NCBI GenBank assembly: GCA_021817565.1
Contig: JAKAUP010000003.1
Coordinates: 1-64,000, forward strand
DNA: 64,000 bases
Direction of reading: 5' to 3'
DNA from: Microcaldota archaeon
GTDB lineage: Archaea > Micrarchaeota > Micrarchaeia > Micrarchaeales > Micrarchaeaceae
Both the position numbers and the translations under genes were made by a program. Below are positions 15,925 through 24,304 of the stretch, piece after piece. The notes beneath the pieces are model-generated. The model did not search any database and was not told the DNA's origin. It was given only the letters and a program-made list of their open reading frames with translations. The first letter of the stretch is position 1, and each line of letters starts with the position of its first letter.

Positions 15925-16989
15925 ATGAGCGAGATAAGTAAATTTGGAGGGCTTGGTCTTACTGCGCTAATGAGCAACCTTGGACCCTTGAGCAGGCCTT
16001 ACAAGCTAAATTTTGCGGTAACATATTGGTGCCAGTCCAGATGCTTAACCTGCAACATATGGCAGATGAAACCAAAGGATGAGCTGAGCATAGATGAGAT
16101 TGCCGAATTCGCTAGGAAGAATAATAGCTTCAAATGGTTGGAGCTTACTGGAGGCGAACCTTTTCTTAGGCAGGACATAGTACGGATTGCTGAAGAGTTC
16201 TATAACAACTCTAAGGGACTGTATATGCTTACCCTTCCAACAAACTCTCTATGCGACCACGACATGGTCGAACGCAAACTGAGAAGTATTCTCGATTTAG
16301 ATCGGACGCGAGTTATCCTTACGGTGAGCCTTGATGGACACAAAGAACTTGAAGACAAGATACGCGGGGTAAAAGGCAACTACGAAAAGGCAATAGACAT
16401 GTTTGATAGGGTACACAGGCTTAGGGAAGAATACAAAAACATTGGTGCTTTCTTCGGGTACACGATAAGCAGGTTTAATCAGGGAGAGCTGGAGAGGACC
16501 GTGGAGGAGGTAATGAGGCAGTTGCCTTATGTAACCCCGAACCATTTCCATATAAACATGGGCCAGATCTCATCAAACTACTATGGCAATGGTAATGTAG
16601 AGATACGCGCAAACGAAGCTGATATACTAAATGATATAGGCGCTTTATTAAAAATGAGAAAACAGGACTACAGCCCAGTAGGGATGTTGGAAAGTTCCTT
16701 CCTAAGAAAGCTGATGGTTTATGCAAGGACCGGCGAACCGCCGTTAAAGAGCAGAAGCCTTGACGCATCTCTTTTCCTTGACAGCTTCGGAAATGTCTAT
16801 CCCTCCATAATGTGGGACAGAAAGGTGTGTAATATTCGGGATATAGATTATGACATATCTAAGGTATGGGATTCTGCCGAGGTAAATGAATTACGCAGGG
16901 AGATAAAGGAAGGACGTGAACCCAAGCACTGGACTGCCTGCGAGGCTTACCAGTCGATTGTCGGGAACCTGCCTAGCCTAATATACTGA
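15925..16989 (+). CDS. Radical SAM protein
   Basis: The protein has 354 aa. The [4Fe-4S] cluster motif CQSRCLTC (C36, C40, C43) is followed by the SAM-binding GGEPFLRQD. The C-terminal part has FGNVYPSIMWDRKVCNIRD and a later Cys (ACEAYQ) but lacks a full SPASM set. It is closest in layout to MoaA/PqqE-type enzymes that modify peptides or small substrates. The substrate is unknown; the neighbours (surface protein, tRNA, PAC2) give no clue. It appears to be monocistronic. Confidence 0.85.
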   Translation: MSEISKFGGLGLTALMSNLGPLSRPYKLNFAVTYWCQSRCLTCNIWQMKPKDELSIDEIAEFARKNNSFKWLELTGGEPFLRQDIVRIAEEFYNNSKGLYMLTLPTNSLCDHDMVERKLRSILDLDRTRVILTVSLDGHKELEDKIRGVKGNYEKAIDMFDRVHRLREEYKNIGAFFGYTISRFNQGELERTVEEVMRQLPYVTPNHFHINMGQISSNYYGNGNVEIRANEADILNDIGALLKMRKQDYSPVGMLESSFLRKLMVYARTGEPPLKSRSLDASLFLDSFGNVYPSIMWDRKVCNIRDIDYDISKVWDSAEVNELRREIKEGREPKHWTACEAYQSIVGNLPSLIY

Positions 16990-17001
16990 AACTATGATAA
17001 G

Positions 17002-17110
17002 TGCAGGGGGTGAGATTCGAACTCACGAAGGCGCTAGGCCACAGGATCTTAAGTCCCGCGCATTTTTCTGTGGTTAGCAATCCAACCAAACCAGACTTTG
17101 CTACCCCTGC
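17002..17110 (-). tRNA. tRNA-Leu (TAA) with an intron in the D-loop
   Basis: The acceptor is GCAGGGG/CCCCTGC with discriminator A, the anticodon stem CGGGA/TCCTG closes loop CTTAAGA (anticodon TAA), a class II variable arm follows, and the T-arm is GTGAG-TTCGAAT-CTCAC. The D-loop is too long. A strict bulge-helix-bulge (central helix TCTG/CAGA, bulges GTT and AAA, inner stem TGGTT/AACCA) predicts a 24-nt intron at 17066-17089. Splicing restores the D-arm GCA-AAGTCTGGTAAA-TGC. Two bases separate the gene from the PAC2 stop. Confidence 0.9.
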
Positions 17111-17112
17111 TT

Positions 17113-17859
17113 TTACGCGTACATCGAAGGACCAGCCTGCTCCGCATCGGACTTAAATGTCTGGTGCGTCTGCTTGTTTTTGTTTATTATCTCGTTGACC
17201 TTGGATTCCAATATTTTCGCTTCCTTTTCCAGTTCTGATGTATCGACATCGAGCTTTATGAAGTCTTTTATTGCTTCTATTGCAAGCTCTGCGTACTTCG
17301 GATCCGTTATCCCGTCCCTGACGGGCACAAGCAGGTTTATATTCTCAATCCCTCTTTGTGCAGACTTGAGCATTATTATCGCGCTGACTCCGGTTGATAT
17401 ACCCTCTACTATTGGCTTGATTCCCGCTTTTTGCGCCTTTTCCCCAATTGATTTCTTCGATGTGATTGAGAAGACATTATTGAGGTACTTTTCTTCGCCT
17501 TCTTTCAGAGGCATCCCACCTACAGATATTATGCTAGAAATCCCGTTGTCCTCTACAAACTTTATTACCTTTTCTGAAAGCTCGTATGTAAGCTCAGGGG
17601 GCAGTGCGAATTCTGCAAGTATGCATATGAAATTTTGTTTCTTTGAATAGTATATCCTTATTGATGGCATCGGTGCGCCTTCGTGTATTGAAACCAACGG
17701 GGGCAGTGAATCCCCCCCTATATAACCTATATACTCTGGCTTTGTTTTTTCGACAATGTAGCTTATGCTCATGGGACCTACTAGTCCTGCACCAGGAAAT
17801 CCCTCTATAAGCGTGAATCCTTTAAGGTCAACCTTCTTCTCTAATTTTATCTCTATCAT
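17113..17859 (-). CDS. PAC2-family protein (proteasome assembly chaperone-like)
   Basis: This 248-aa protein matches the archaeal PAC2/COG1938 family: LIEGFPGAGLVGPMSISYI, IGYIGGDSLPPLVSIHEG, a strand-helix core ending in ISSIISVGGMPL, and GISTGVSAIIMLKSAQRG. Archaeal members resemble eukaryotic proteasome assembly chaperones, but their role is uncertain. The last 40 residues form a charged helix. The gene lies just upstream of tRNA-Leu on the same strand, so the tRNA could be released from its transcript. Confidence 0.88.
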   Translation of the reverse strand: MIEIKLEKKVDLKGFTLIEGFPGAGLVGPMSISYIVEKTKPEYIGYIGGDSLPPLVSIHEGAPMPSIRIYYSKKQNFICILAEFALPPELTYELSEKVIKFVEDNGISSIISVGGMPLKEGEEKYLNNVFSITSKKSIGEKAQKAGIKPIVEGISTGVSAIIMLKSAQRGIENINLLVPVRDGITDPKYAELAIEAIKDFIKLDVDTSELEKEAKILESKVNEIINKNKQTHQTFKSDAEQAGPSMYA

Positions 17860-17982
17860 AAAAACCGATATTTATACGCAAAGCAACCTTTTTAAGCTTC
17901 AGGGTTAGGCTGGTCCTATCACCCTCAAAAACTGATATTTCCTGTTTTGGGGTTTTTATTTTACTGACGGTAGATTTACAAT

Positions 17983-17993
17983 AAATATTTAAA
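17983..17993 (+). promoter_or_regulatory. TATA box for the basic chromatin-like gene
   Basis: AAATATTTAAA lies about 35 bp before the ATG at 18025, and a GGTGA ribosome binding site (18015-18019) lies between them. Confidence 0.5.
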
Positions 17994-18024
17994 TGTAGAC
18001 GTAGTTTAATTATTGGTGAAAAAA

Positions 18025-18369
18025 ATGGCACAAAGAGTAACCGACGAAAGAGTAGATAGAGAGGATGGATTTCTCTATTTCCTAGGAAAGGATGGGTATG
18101 TATGGCAAACGCCTATGAAGTCCAATTCTAGGGGACGTAAGCAGAAAGTCGGGAGTGAACGCGTGTCCAGAGAAGACGGATTCCTGTATTTTGTGGACAG
18201 TGATGGCTACGTAGCCAGAACATCCATGAACAGGGGTGGAAGGAAACGCAGCAGCTCCTCACGCGCAAGGAGAAGTCCGGCTAGGAAGGCATCCGCAAGG
18301 AAGTCTGCCAAAAGGAGAAGTCCGGCTAGGAAGGCATCCGCAAGGAAGTCTGCCAAAAGGAGAAGATAG
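18025..18369 (+). CDS. Basic protein with duplicated DGFLYF motif and histone H1-like tail
   Basis: The 114-aa protein has two parts. Residues 1-75 hold a tandem duplication of a short module (REDGFLYFLGKDGYVWQTPM, then REDGFLYFVDSDGYVARTSM). Residues 76-114 are a tail of Lys, Arg, Ala and Ser with two exact RRSPARKASARKSAK repeats, like the C-terminal tail of histone H1 or of HU-like proteins. It probably binds DNA or RNA through the tail; the module could fold as a small beta unit. Similar small proteins occur in other archaea to my knowledge, without firm function. The ATG follows GGTGA; the tracked TTG is 4 codons earlier. Confidence 0.75.
   Translation: MAQRVTDERVDREDGFLYFLGKDGYVWQTPMKSNSRGRKQKVGSERVSREDGFLYFVDSDGYVARTSMNRGGRKRSSSSRARRSPARKASARKSAKRRSPARKASARKSAKRRR
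18268..18357 (+). repeat. 45-bp perfect tandem duplication in the H1-like tail
   Basis: The 45-bp unit beginning AGGAGAAGTCCGGCTAGGAA occurs twice without a mismatch (18268-18312, 18313-18357) and starts a third copy. The identity at synonymous positions points to a recent duplication or to ongoing repeat-length change. Confidence 0.9.
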
Positions 18370-18377
18370 AAGTCTAT

Positions 18378-18412
18378 GATAAGCAGGATTATTGCCTGCT
18401 TATCTCTCTTTT
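18378..18412 (+). terminator. Hairpin followed by a T-rich tract
   Basis: A perfect 10-bp stem GATAAGCAGG/CCTGCTTATC with a 7-nt loop is followed by TCTCTTTT, just after the H1-like gene. It has the form of an intrinsic terminator and also faces the end of the convergent DUF192 gene. Confidence 0.65.
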
Positions 18413-18425
18413 AATATCCGTTCTG

Positions 18426-18824
18426 TTATCCTGTTTTTACTTCTAGTTTTGAATCTTTGCTTATGCCGAGCCGTTTGCATTTTCCAGAACTGAGCTCTAT
18501 TACGAATGAAACGCTGTCCCATGGTCTGTATACCTTGCAGTTAATGCCCTTGCACGGACTTACCGAATGCGCTATATCGCATACCCTTCCATCCTTGTAT
18601 ACCCATATTATGTCTATCGGGAAACGCATGTTCTTCATCCAGATGCCTTGCCTGCTCTTCCTTTTTATTATAAAAAGCATCCCATCTAATGGAATCGAAT
18701 CCCTGTACATAAGGCCTATTGCATTCTTGAGGAACGTGTCCGCCAAAAGGAGCCTTAGCTTTGTGTCCCCAAACATGACTGAGGCTTCTCTGTACTTGAG
18801 CCGCGATGCTATAAAACGCATCAA
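18426..18824 (-). CDS. DUF192 family protein
   Basis: The protein has 132 aa. RLLLADTFLKNAIGLMYRDSIPLDGMLFII, then IWMKNMRFPIDIIWVYKDGRV and VIELSSGKCKRLGI match the DUF192 beta-barrel family (COG1430), whose members are often secreted and of unknown function. No signal peptide is visible here. It lies 4 bp from the end of the upstream dehydrogenase gene, suggesting one transcript. Confidence 0.85.
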   Translation of the reverse strand: MMRFIASRLKYREASVMFGDTKLRLLLADTFLKNAIGLMYRDSIPLDGMLFIIKRKSRQGIWMKNMRFPIDIIWVYKDGRVCDIAHSVSPCKGINCKVYRPWDSVSFVIELSSGKCKRLGISKDSKLEVKTG

Positions 18825-18828
18825 CTAA

Positions 18829-20445
18829 TCACTTTGACACAGATAGGCTCTGCTCGCGCATAAACTGTTGGAGATAGTTCTTGCTGCCAGTGCCTTTTCC
18901 TGTAAGTCCACTCCATTTCCATCCCACAAACGTGTGCTTCCCTACTATGGCTCCAGTTGTGGCGCTTGATAGCCTGTTTATATAAACCACGCCTGCCCTT
19001 ATGTTGGCTGAGAAGTAATCTATCTCCTTTCTGCTTTTTGAGTATAAGCTGGCGCATAACCCGTATTCTGTGTCGTTTGCCATATATACGGCATTTTTTA
19101 TGTCTTCATACGTAGTCACTGCGAGTATCGGGGCAAACAGCTCGGTGTGCATTATTGGATTATCGTGATTGACTTCCACTACGGCCGGTTCTACATAAAA
19201 TCCGTTCATACTCGTCCTTACCCTGTTCCCTCCATAGAGCAGGCGACCAGATCTTTTAGATTCGTCTATCGCTTTTGCATACCTGTTGAAGGCGCTTTCG
19301 CTTATCAGCGGGCCGATGTAGTTCTCCTTTTTTAATGGGTCGCCTATACCCAGCTTTCTGGTCCTTTCCACTAGTTTGCTGAGGAACTCGTCCTTTATCG
19401 ATTTCTCAACGTATACCCTGGAAAGCGCACTGCATTTTTGGCCGCTGTATCCGAATGCTGCACCGACAATCCCGTTAAGCGCGGTTTCTATATCTGCGTG
19501 CTTCGAAACTATTACCGGATTCTTCCCGCCCATTTCAACCACAAAAACTTTATGTTGCCCGGCGTTTATGCTCTTTGATATCATCCCCATACCGGTGCCT
19601 TTGGATCCGGTAAACGCAATACCGGCAACATCCGGGTTTGCTGAAATCTCATCCCCGACCTCAGAACCAGGACCAGTCACGAAATTGAACACGCCTTTTG
19701 GAAGGCCGGCACTTTCAAATATCTTGTATATCTCGAAGCCAGTCAACATAGTCATATTGTCAGTGGATGAGGGCTTGAATACAACTGTATTCCCTGTTAT
19801 TAATGCCCCGCTGCTCATCCCTATGGATATCGATATCGGGAAATTGAACGGAGCTATAACCCCAAAAACTCCGTACGGCCTCATCCGTATTGATATTAAT
19901 TCTGATCCGCCTGGCGATCCTTGAAAGCCTAGCGTCTTCTTTGAACTACCGATTATCTTCGTTTTTCTTACAAACCCCTTGTTAGTTATAACTTCGTTGG
20001 AATAATACCTTAGGAAGTCAATCGCCTCATCGACTTCTCCGATTGATTCGTATCTAGATTTCCCGTTTTCTATGCTGAGGATTGCCGCAATCCTAAACTT
20101 ATTTTTGCTGAATAAGTCTGCTGCAGTCCGCATTATTCCTGCACGCTCTTTGTAATCGGTTTCTGACCAGGCAGGGAATGCGGCTTTTGCAGATGCTATT
20201 GCGGCGCGCGCCGTCTCCCTGCCCCCTTTTTGGAACTTCCCTATTAGGGATGCGTCTATAGGACTCCGCTCCTCCAGGGTTTCCGGCATCTTGACCGCTT
20301 CCCCATTTATAAATATTGGATAATCTTTTCCGAACTCTCGCTTAACGTGTATGATAGCGTCATCAAACAGCTTGTCAAATTCGGATTCCTTCCCCATCTC
20401 CAAAAATTTCTTATACGTAGACTCGTTTTCAAATCCCTTTTCCAT
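18829..20445 (-). CDS. 1-Pyrroline-5-carboxylate dehydrogenase-like aldehyde dehydrogenase
   Basis: It oxidises an aldehyde with NAD(P). The protein has 538 aa from the ATG at 20445 (GGTG upstream). The tracked 615-aa form would run into the divergent sufB gene. Catalytic residues are visible: Asn201 in APFNFP, Glu304 in EMGGKN and the nucleophile Cys338 in GQKCSALSR. The stretch GQKCSALSR and the end VGKHTFVGWKWSGLTGKG resemble P5C dehydrogenase, the last step of proline breakdown to glutamate, more than generic members. No proline dehydrogenase is in the window, so substrate is inferred. Confidence 0.85.
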   Translation of the reverse strand: MEKGFENESTYKKFLEMGKESEFDKLFDDAIIHVKREFGKDYPIFINGEAVKMPETLEERSPIDASLIGKFQKGGRETARAAIASAKAAFPAWSETDYKERAGIMRTAADLFSKNKFRIAAILSIENGKSRYESIGEVDEAIDFLRYYSNEVITNKGFVRKTKIIGSSKKTLGFQGSPGGSELISIRMRPYGVFGVIAPFNFPISISIGMSSGALITGNTVVFKPSSTDNMTMLTGFEIYKIFESAGLPKGVFNFVTGPGSEVGDEISANPDVAGIAFTGSKGTGMGMISKSINAGQHKVFVVEMGGKNPVIVSKHADIETALNGIVGAAFGYSGQKCSALSRVYVEKSIKDEFLSKLVERTRKLGIGDPLKKENYIGPLISESAFNRYAKAIDESKRSGRLLYGGNRVRTSMNGFYVEPAVVEVNHDNPIMHTELFAPILAVTTYEDIKNAVYMANDTEYGLCASLYSKSRKEIDYFSANIRAGVVYINRLSSATTGAIVGKHTFVGWKWSGLTGKGTGSKNYLQQFMREQSLSVSK

Positions 20446-20485
20446 AGAAACACCGCAAGGATAAATAGCACGCTGTGATGGTGCT

Positions 20486-20500
20486 GCATACATTGTATGC
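20486..20500. promoter_or_regulatory. Palindrome between the dehydrogenase and suf promoters
   Basis: GCATACATTGTATGC is a perfect 7+1+7 palindrome centred about 30 bp upstream of the suf TATA box and about 48 bp from the dehydrogenase start. It is a good candidate operator, possibly for the HTH protein encoded inside the suf operon. Confidence 0.5.
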
Positions 20501-20522
20501 CAAGTTAGAAATAGTAGCCAAA

Positions 20523-20532
20523 GATTTAAATA
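20523..20532 (+). promoter_or_regulatory. TATA box of the suf operon
   Basis: GATTTAAATA, preceded by a purine-rich CAAA, lies about 43 bp before the sufB ATG and should start transcription near 20553. Confidence 0.5.
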
Positions 20533-20569
20533 TCGTGAGTAAATTAACTGAGTTATAAATGGTTGTAAT

Positions 20570-22000
20570 ATGTATGAATTAAACTCTACGCGCGAGGAAA
20601 ACAGCGCCGTGGTCCAGAGCGACTCCGAATATAAGGAGAGGTATGGATTCAGAGCCAACACTGTATATACCGACATGAAGAAGGGTATCTCTGCGGATGT
20701 GGTAAGGGAGATATCAAAAATAAAGAATGAACCGGAATGGATGCTTCGAAAGAGACTCGTTGGTTACGGGACATTTATGGATAAGCCAAATCCCAGCTGG
20801 GGACCAAGCCTAAATGAGATTGACTATGATGACATATATTATTACGTAAACCCTAACGCGAAGAAGAGCGTTAACTGGGATGAGCTTCCTCCCGACATAA
20901 AGGAAACTTTTGATAAGCTGGGCATACCTGAAGCGGAAAGAAAGTTCTTTGCTGGAGCCGAGGCACAGTATGACTCTGAAGTTGTGTATCATCACCTTAA
21001 GGAAGAATTGGAGAAACAGGGAGTTGTATTTACCAATATGGAAAACGCTGTTTCAAACTATCCAGATATGGTAAAGAAGTACTTTGGAACCGTGATACCA
21101 GCAACAGACAATAAGTTTGCTGCGCTGAACACTGCCGTATGGAGCGGCGGCTCCTTCATATATGTGCCGAAAGGGGTGAAGGTTGCAATACCGCTTCAGG
21201 CATATTTCAGGATAAATGCTGAAAAGGCGGGTCAGTTTGAACGCACACTCATCATAGCGGATGAGGGCGCCGATGTAACTTACATAGAGGGATGCACAGC
21301 ACCGATATACTCCACTGCCTCCCTCCATTCCGCTGTTGTTGAGATAGTTGTGCACAAAAACGCGCATGTTAGGTATGTCACAATACAGAACTGGTCGAAA
21401 AATGTATACAACCTTGTGACCCAGAGAGCGTATGTATATGAAAATGGGTATATGGAGTGGATAGATGCTAACATAGGCAGCAAGATCAACATGAAATACC
21501 CAAGCGCATTCCTTAAGGAGGATGGGGCTAAGGCAGACGTACTGTCCATAGCAGTTGCAGGAAACGGACAGATACAGGATTCTGGCGGCAAGATATACCA
21601 TTTGGCGCCCAATACCACTTCTAAGATAATATCAAAAGGAGTATCTAAGGGAAGCGGGATTTCCTCGTATAGAGGGTTGATACACATAGATAAGAAGGCC
21701 AAAAACGCTAAATCTGTTGTAAAATGCGATGCACTGCTATTAGACGAACAAGCAAGGACAAACACCTTCCCGTATAACGAGATACAGACAAATGATGCAA
21801 TGGTCAGCCACGAAGCTTCGGTAGGGAAAGTAGGACAGGAAGAGGTATTTTATCTTATGTCTAGGGGCATGAACGAGGAAGATGCGATAGCAACCATAGT
21901 TATGGGTTTCATAAACCCGCTCGTTGAAGTTTTGCCTATGGAATATTCCCTTGAACTGAAAAGGCTCATAAAACTCGACACCTCCAATTCAGTAGGTTAA
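20570..22000 (+). CDS. sufB: Fe-S cluster assembly scaffold SufB
   Basis: With SufC and SufD this protein forms the SufBCD scaffold that builds [4Fe-4S] clusters. The 476-aa length is normal. FAALNTAVWSGGSFIYVPKGVKV, EGADVTYIEGCTAP, ARTNTFPYNEIQTNDAMVSHEAS and VGQEEVFYLMSRGMNEEDA are hallmark stretches of the beta-helix core and C-terminal helical part. It is the first gene of sufB-sufD-HTH-sufC-sufS-sufU. The stop overlaps the sufD start by one base. Confidence 0.97.
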   Translation: MYELNSTREENSAVVQSDSEYKERYGFRANTVYTDMKKGISADVVREISKIKNEPEWMLRKRLVGYGTFMDKPNPSWGPSLNEIDYDDIYYYVNPNAKKSVNWDELPPDIKETFDKLGIPEAERKFFAGAEAQYDSEVVYHHLKEELEKQGVVFTNMENAVSNYPDMVKKYFGTVIPATDNKFAALNTAVWSGGSFIYVPKGVKVAIPLQAYFRINAEKAGQFERTLIIADEGADVTYIEGCTAPIYSTASLHSAVVEIVVHKNAHVRYVTIQNWSKNVYNLVTQRAYVYENGYMEWIDANIGSKINMKYPSAFLKEDGAKADVLSIAVAGNGQIQDSGGKIYHLAPNTTSKIISKGVSKGSGISSYRGLIHIDKKAKNAKSVVKCDALLLDEQARTNTFPYNEIQTNDAMVSHEASVGKVGQEEVFYLMSRGMNEEDAIATIVMGFINPLVEVLPMEYSLELKRLIKLDTSNSVG

Positions 22001-23250
22001 TGGTGTTCTTTATGGTTGATCAGTTTAGAAAGGAAGCAGAGCTATTATACAAGCAACTCCCTTATGAGAACAACGAGCTTTACAAGAGATACCAGATGAA
22101 GTTTGACCTTCCAGAATACACGGAGGAGGAATTTAAGGAGGGGGAGGAATGGAAAAGCTACCTGAAAAGGCTGGAAGAGGAATTGGGGCTTAAGTTTGAT
22201 GTTGTGGTACACAATGGCATAGCACTGCACAAGCTTTCCGAAGTTAGCCCGAACATAAGGAAAATGGAGGCAGATGGTAAAAGCGAACTAGAGAAGATTA
22301 TGAAAAGGCTGCATAATGAGCCAGATAAGTTCGTGGCATATACATGCTCAAAATCAAGGTTGGTTATCGATATAAGGGAAGATGGAAATAGAACTTACAA
22401 TATACTATTCATAAACACATCTAAGTCTTTGCCTGTCGTTTTCAACATCACGGCCTCTGGCGGGGCAAAGCTAACCGTCAACGAGCTCTTTGTTGCTGAA
22501 GGAAAAGAACCGATAGTGAGCGGATGCGTCCAAAACATAGATGTGGGCGATGCATCTTATGCAGAACTCAACATGCTCCATCTAGAAGGAAAAGAAAGCG
22601 ATGTATTCACGGTGCTTGAGGGAAATGTGGGTGCAGAAGGAAAGATGGCTACAAACTTAATAAATGCCGGCGGGAACAGGATAAGATATAGGAGTTCGAT
22701 AGATGCGAATGGTAACGGAGGGAAGGTGCAGACAAACAATATAATTATCGGCTTTGATGCGCAACGTATAGATATTGCAGAAAAGACAAAAAACATTAAC
22801 GAGGGAACTGAGTCGCTAAGCGACACTAGGGCAATAATGATGGGTAACTCCGCGGCGGTAATAAAAGGATTCTCAAAGATAGAGAAGGGAGCGAGAAGAT
22901 CAGTATCTAGGATAAACGAGCGTGGAGTAGTAAATGGTAACGACGCATACATTTATCTCATACCAGACATGTCAATAGACGAGAGCGATGTGGTTGCCAC
23001 ACATGCAGGGGCGGCCGCGCCTATAGACAAGGATGAGGTATTTTATATGCAGAGCAGGGGTATAGATGAGGATACGGCAAGGTTTCTGATAATGGCGGGA
23101 TTTCTCTCAGGCTCCATAGGTAGGATAAGCTCCGACTGGATAAAAAGCTTATCTTATTCCGCCATAACGGAAAGAATCAGGGGGAAGGGATTTGGAATAC
23201 CAAAGGCCGTCAATATCTCCGACTTGTGGATTAATGGGGCGAGACGATGA
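22000..23250 (+). CDS. sufD: Fe-S cluster assembly protein SufD
   Basis: This 416-aa paralogue of SufB pairs with it around the SufC dimer. A shorter N-terminal helical part is followed by the beta-helix (RYRSSIDANGNGGKVQTNNIIIGFDAQ) and the C-terminal DKDEVFYMQSRGIDEDTARFLIMAGF. An alternative ATG at 22012 has GGTG in front and may be the true start. It overlaps the next gene by 4 nt (ATGA). Confidence 0.93.
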   Translation: MVFFMVDQFRKEAELLYKQLPYENNELYKRYQMKFDLPEYTEEEFKEGEEWKSYLKRLEEELGLKFDVVVHNGIALHKLSEVSPNIRKMEADGKSELEKIMKRLHNEPDKFVAYTCSKSRLVIDIREDGNRTYNILFINTSKSLPVVFNITASGGAKLTVNELFVAEGKEPIVSGCVQNIDVGDASYAELNMLHLEGKESDVFTVLEGNVGAEGKMATNLINAGGNRIRYRSSIDANGNGGKVQTNNIIIGFDAQRIDIAEKTKNINEGTESLSDTRAIMMGNSAAVIKGFSKIEKGARRSVSRINERGVVNGNDAYIYLIPDMSIDESDVVATHAGAAAPIDKDEVFYMQSRGIDEDTARFLIMAGFLSGSIGRISSDWIKSLSYSAITERIRGKGFGIPKAVNISDLWINGARR

Positions 23251-23552
23251 TAACTTACAAGTATGTATTAAAAGAGTATCTTCCGTCTTTCAGAAGTAAG
23301 GCGGCGCTTCTTATGAAGAAGAATTATGGTTTAAACCAGGATAGGATAGCGGAAATGCTTGGCGTCAGCCAGGCTGAGATAAGCAAATACCTTTCAGGGA
23401 TAAGCCCGAAAAGGAAATTAGAGATAGACGAAAACCAGGTAAGGAAATTTGTTGAGAGCAGGATGGTTGGTGATGAGTTGGAATCCCAGCGCAAACTGTG
23501 CGCCGCATGCCCCAAAGGCGCAGAGACTTCATGTTTGATAATGGTAAGATAG
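23247..23552 (+). CDS. HTH regulator with a C-terminal Cys cluster, inside the suf operon
   Basis: The protein has 101 aa. An Xre-like helix-turn-helix at about 25-55 (GLNQDRIAEMLGVSQAEISKYLSG) is followed by a short helix and a conserved-looking Cys set, C85, C88 and C96 (LCAACPKG then SCLI). This matches a group of archaeal regulators (COG2522-like) often found near suf genes. Three Cys could hold an Fe-S cluster and let the protein report cluster supply to the operon; that sensing role is inferred. It overlaps sufD by 4 nt and ends 13 nt before sufC. Confidence 0.8.
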   Translation: MITYKYVLKEYLPSFRSKAALLMKKNYGLNQDRIAEMLGVSQAEISKYLSGISPKRKLEIDENQVRKFVESRMVGDELESQRKLCAACPKGAETSCLIMVR

Positions 23553-23565
23553 TGAGTGATTTGGT

Positions 23566-24300
23566 ATGAAACTGGAAATAGTAGATTTGCACGCATCCGT
23601 AGGCGGCAAGAAGATACTGAATGGGGTGTCGCTTGTTATAAATAGCGGGGAATTCCACGTAATAATGGGTCCAAATGGATCGGGAAAGACTACGCTGGCA
23701 AAAGCAATAATGGGGAGTCCTGAGGTGGAGGTGACTGAAGGAAGGATACTTGTGGATGGGGTATTAATAAATGATTTGAGCCCTGACAAAAGGGCTAATC
23801 TGGGGCTCTTCCTCCAATTCCAGAACCCTGTAGAAATAGGCGGAGTCGGATATGTGAACTTCCTCCGGTCTGTAGCTGAGAAGAGAATAGGCGGAACAGT
23901 AAGCATAAAGGAGCTTATGAATGAGATAAAGGATTATACGAATAAGCTCCATATAGACCAAGGGATAGTCGGGAGGTCTTTGAACGAAGGTTTTTCTGGC
24001 GGAGAAAAGAAGAAGAGCGAGATTCTGCAAATGGCTGTGCTCAAGCCCAAAATAGCCATACTGGATGAGCCAGATTCGGGCCTGGATGTTGACGCTGTAA
24101 GGGTAGTCGCAAATAATATAAGCGAGATATCCGAAAAATCCGGGATGGGTATATTGATAATAACGCACTATAACAGAATCTTATCTTATATGAAACCGCA
24201 GTTTGCGCATGTTTTATATAATGGTAAAATAGTATATGATGGAGCTGCTGACGCGGTAGACGAGATAGAGAAAAACGGCTACGAGAAATTCATAGGGTGA
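23566..24300 (+). CDS. sufC: Fe-S cluster assembly ATPase SufC
   Basis: This 244-aa ABC ATPase drives SufBCD. Walker A is GPNGSGKTTLAKAIMG, the Q-loop FLQFQNPVEI, the SufC-type signature LNEGFSGGEKKKSEILQ, Walker B AILDEPDSGLD and the switch His in ITHYNR. It has no transmembrane partner, as expected for SufC. It is translated 13 nt after the HTH gene and ends 4 nt before sufS. Confidence 0.97.
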   Translation: MKLEIVDLHASVGGKKILNGVSLVINSGEFHVIMGPNGSGKTTLAKAIMGSPEVEVTEGRILVDGVLINDLSPDKRANLGLFLQFQNPVEIGGVGYVNFLRSVAEKRIGGTVSIKELMNEIKDYTNKLHIDQGIVGRSLNEGFSGGEKKKSEILQMAVLKPKIAILDEPDSGLDVDAVRVVANNISEISEKSGMGILIITHYNRILSYMKPQFAHVLYNGKIVYDGAADAVDEIEKNGYEKFIG

Positions 24301-24304
24301 GAAG

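Noticed and set aside
20446-20676. N-terminal extension of the dehydrogenase ORF
   Set aside because: It would overlap sufB and its promoter, and the extra 77 residues have no match to aldehyde dehydrogenases. The ATG at 20445 has a ribosome binding site.
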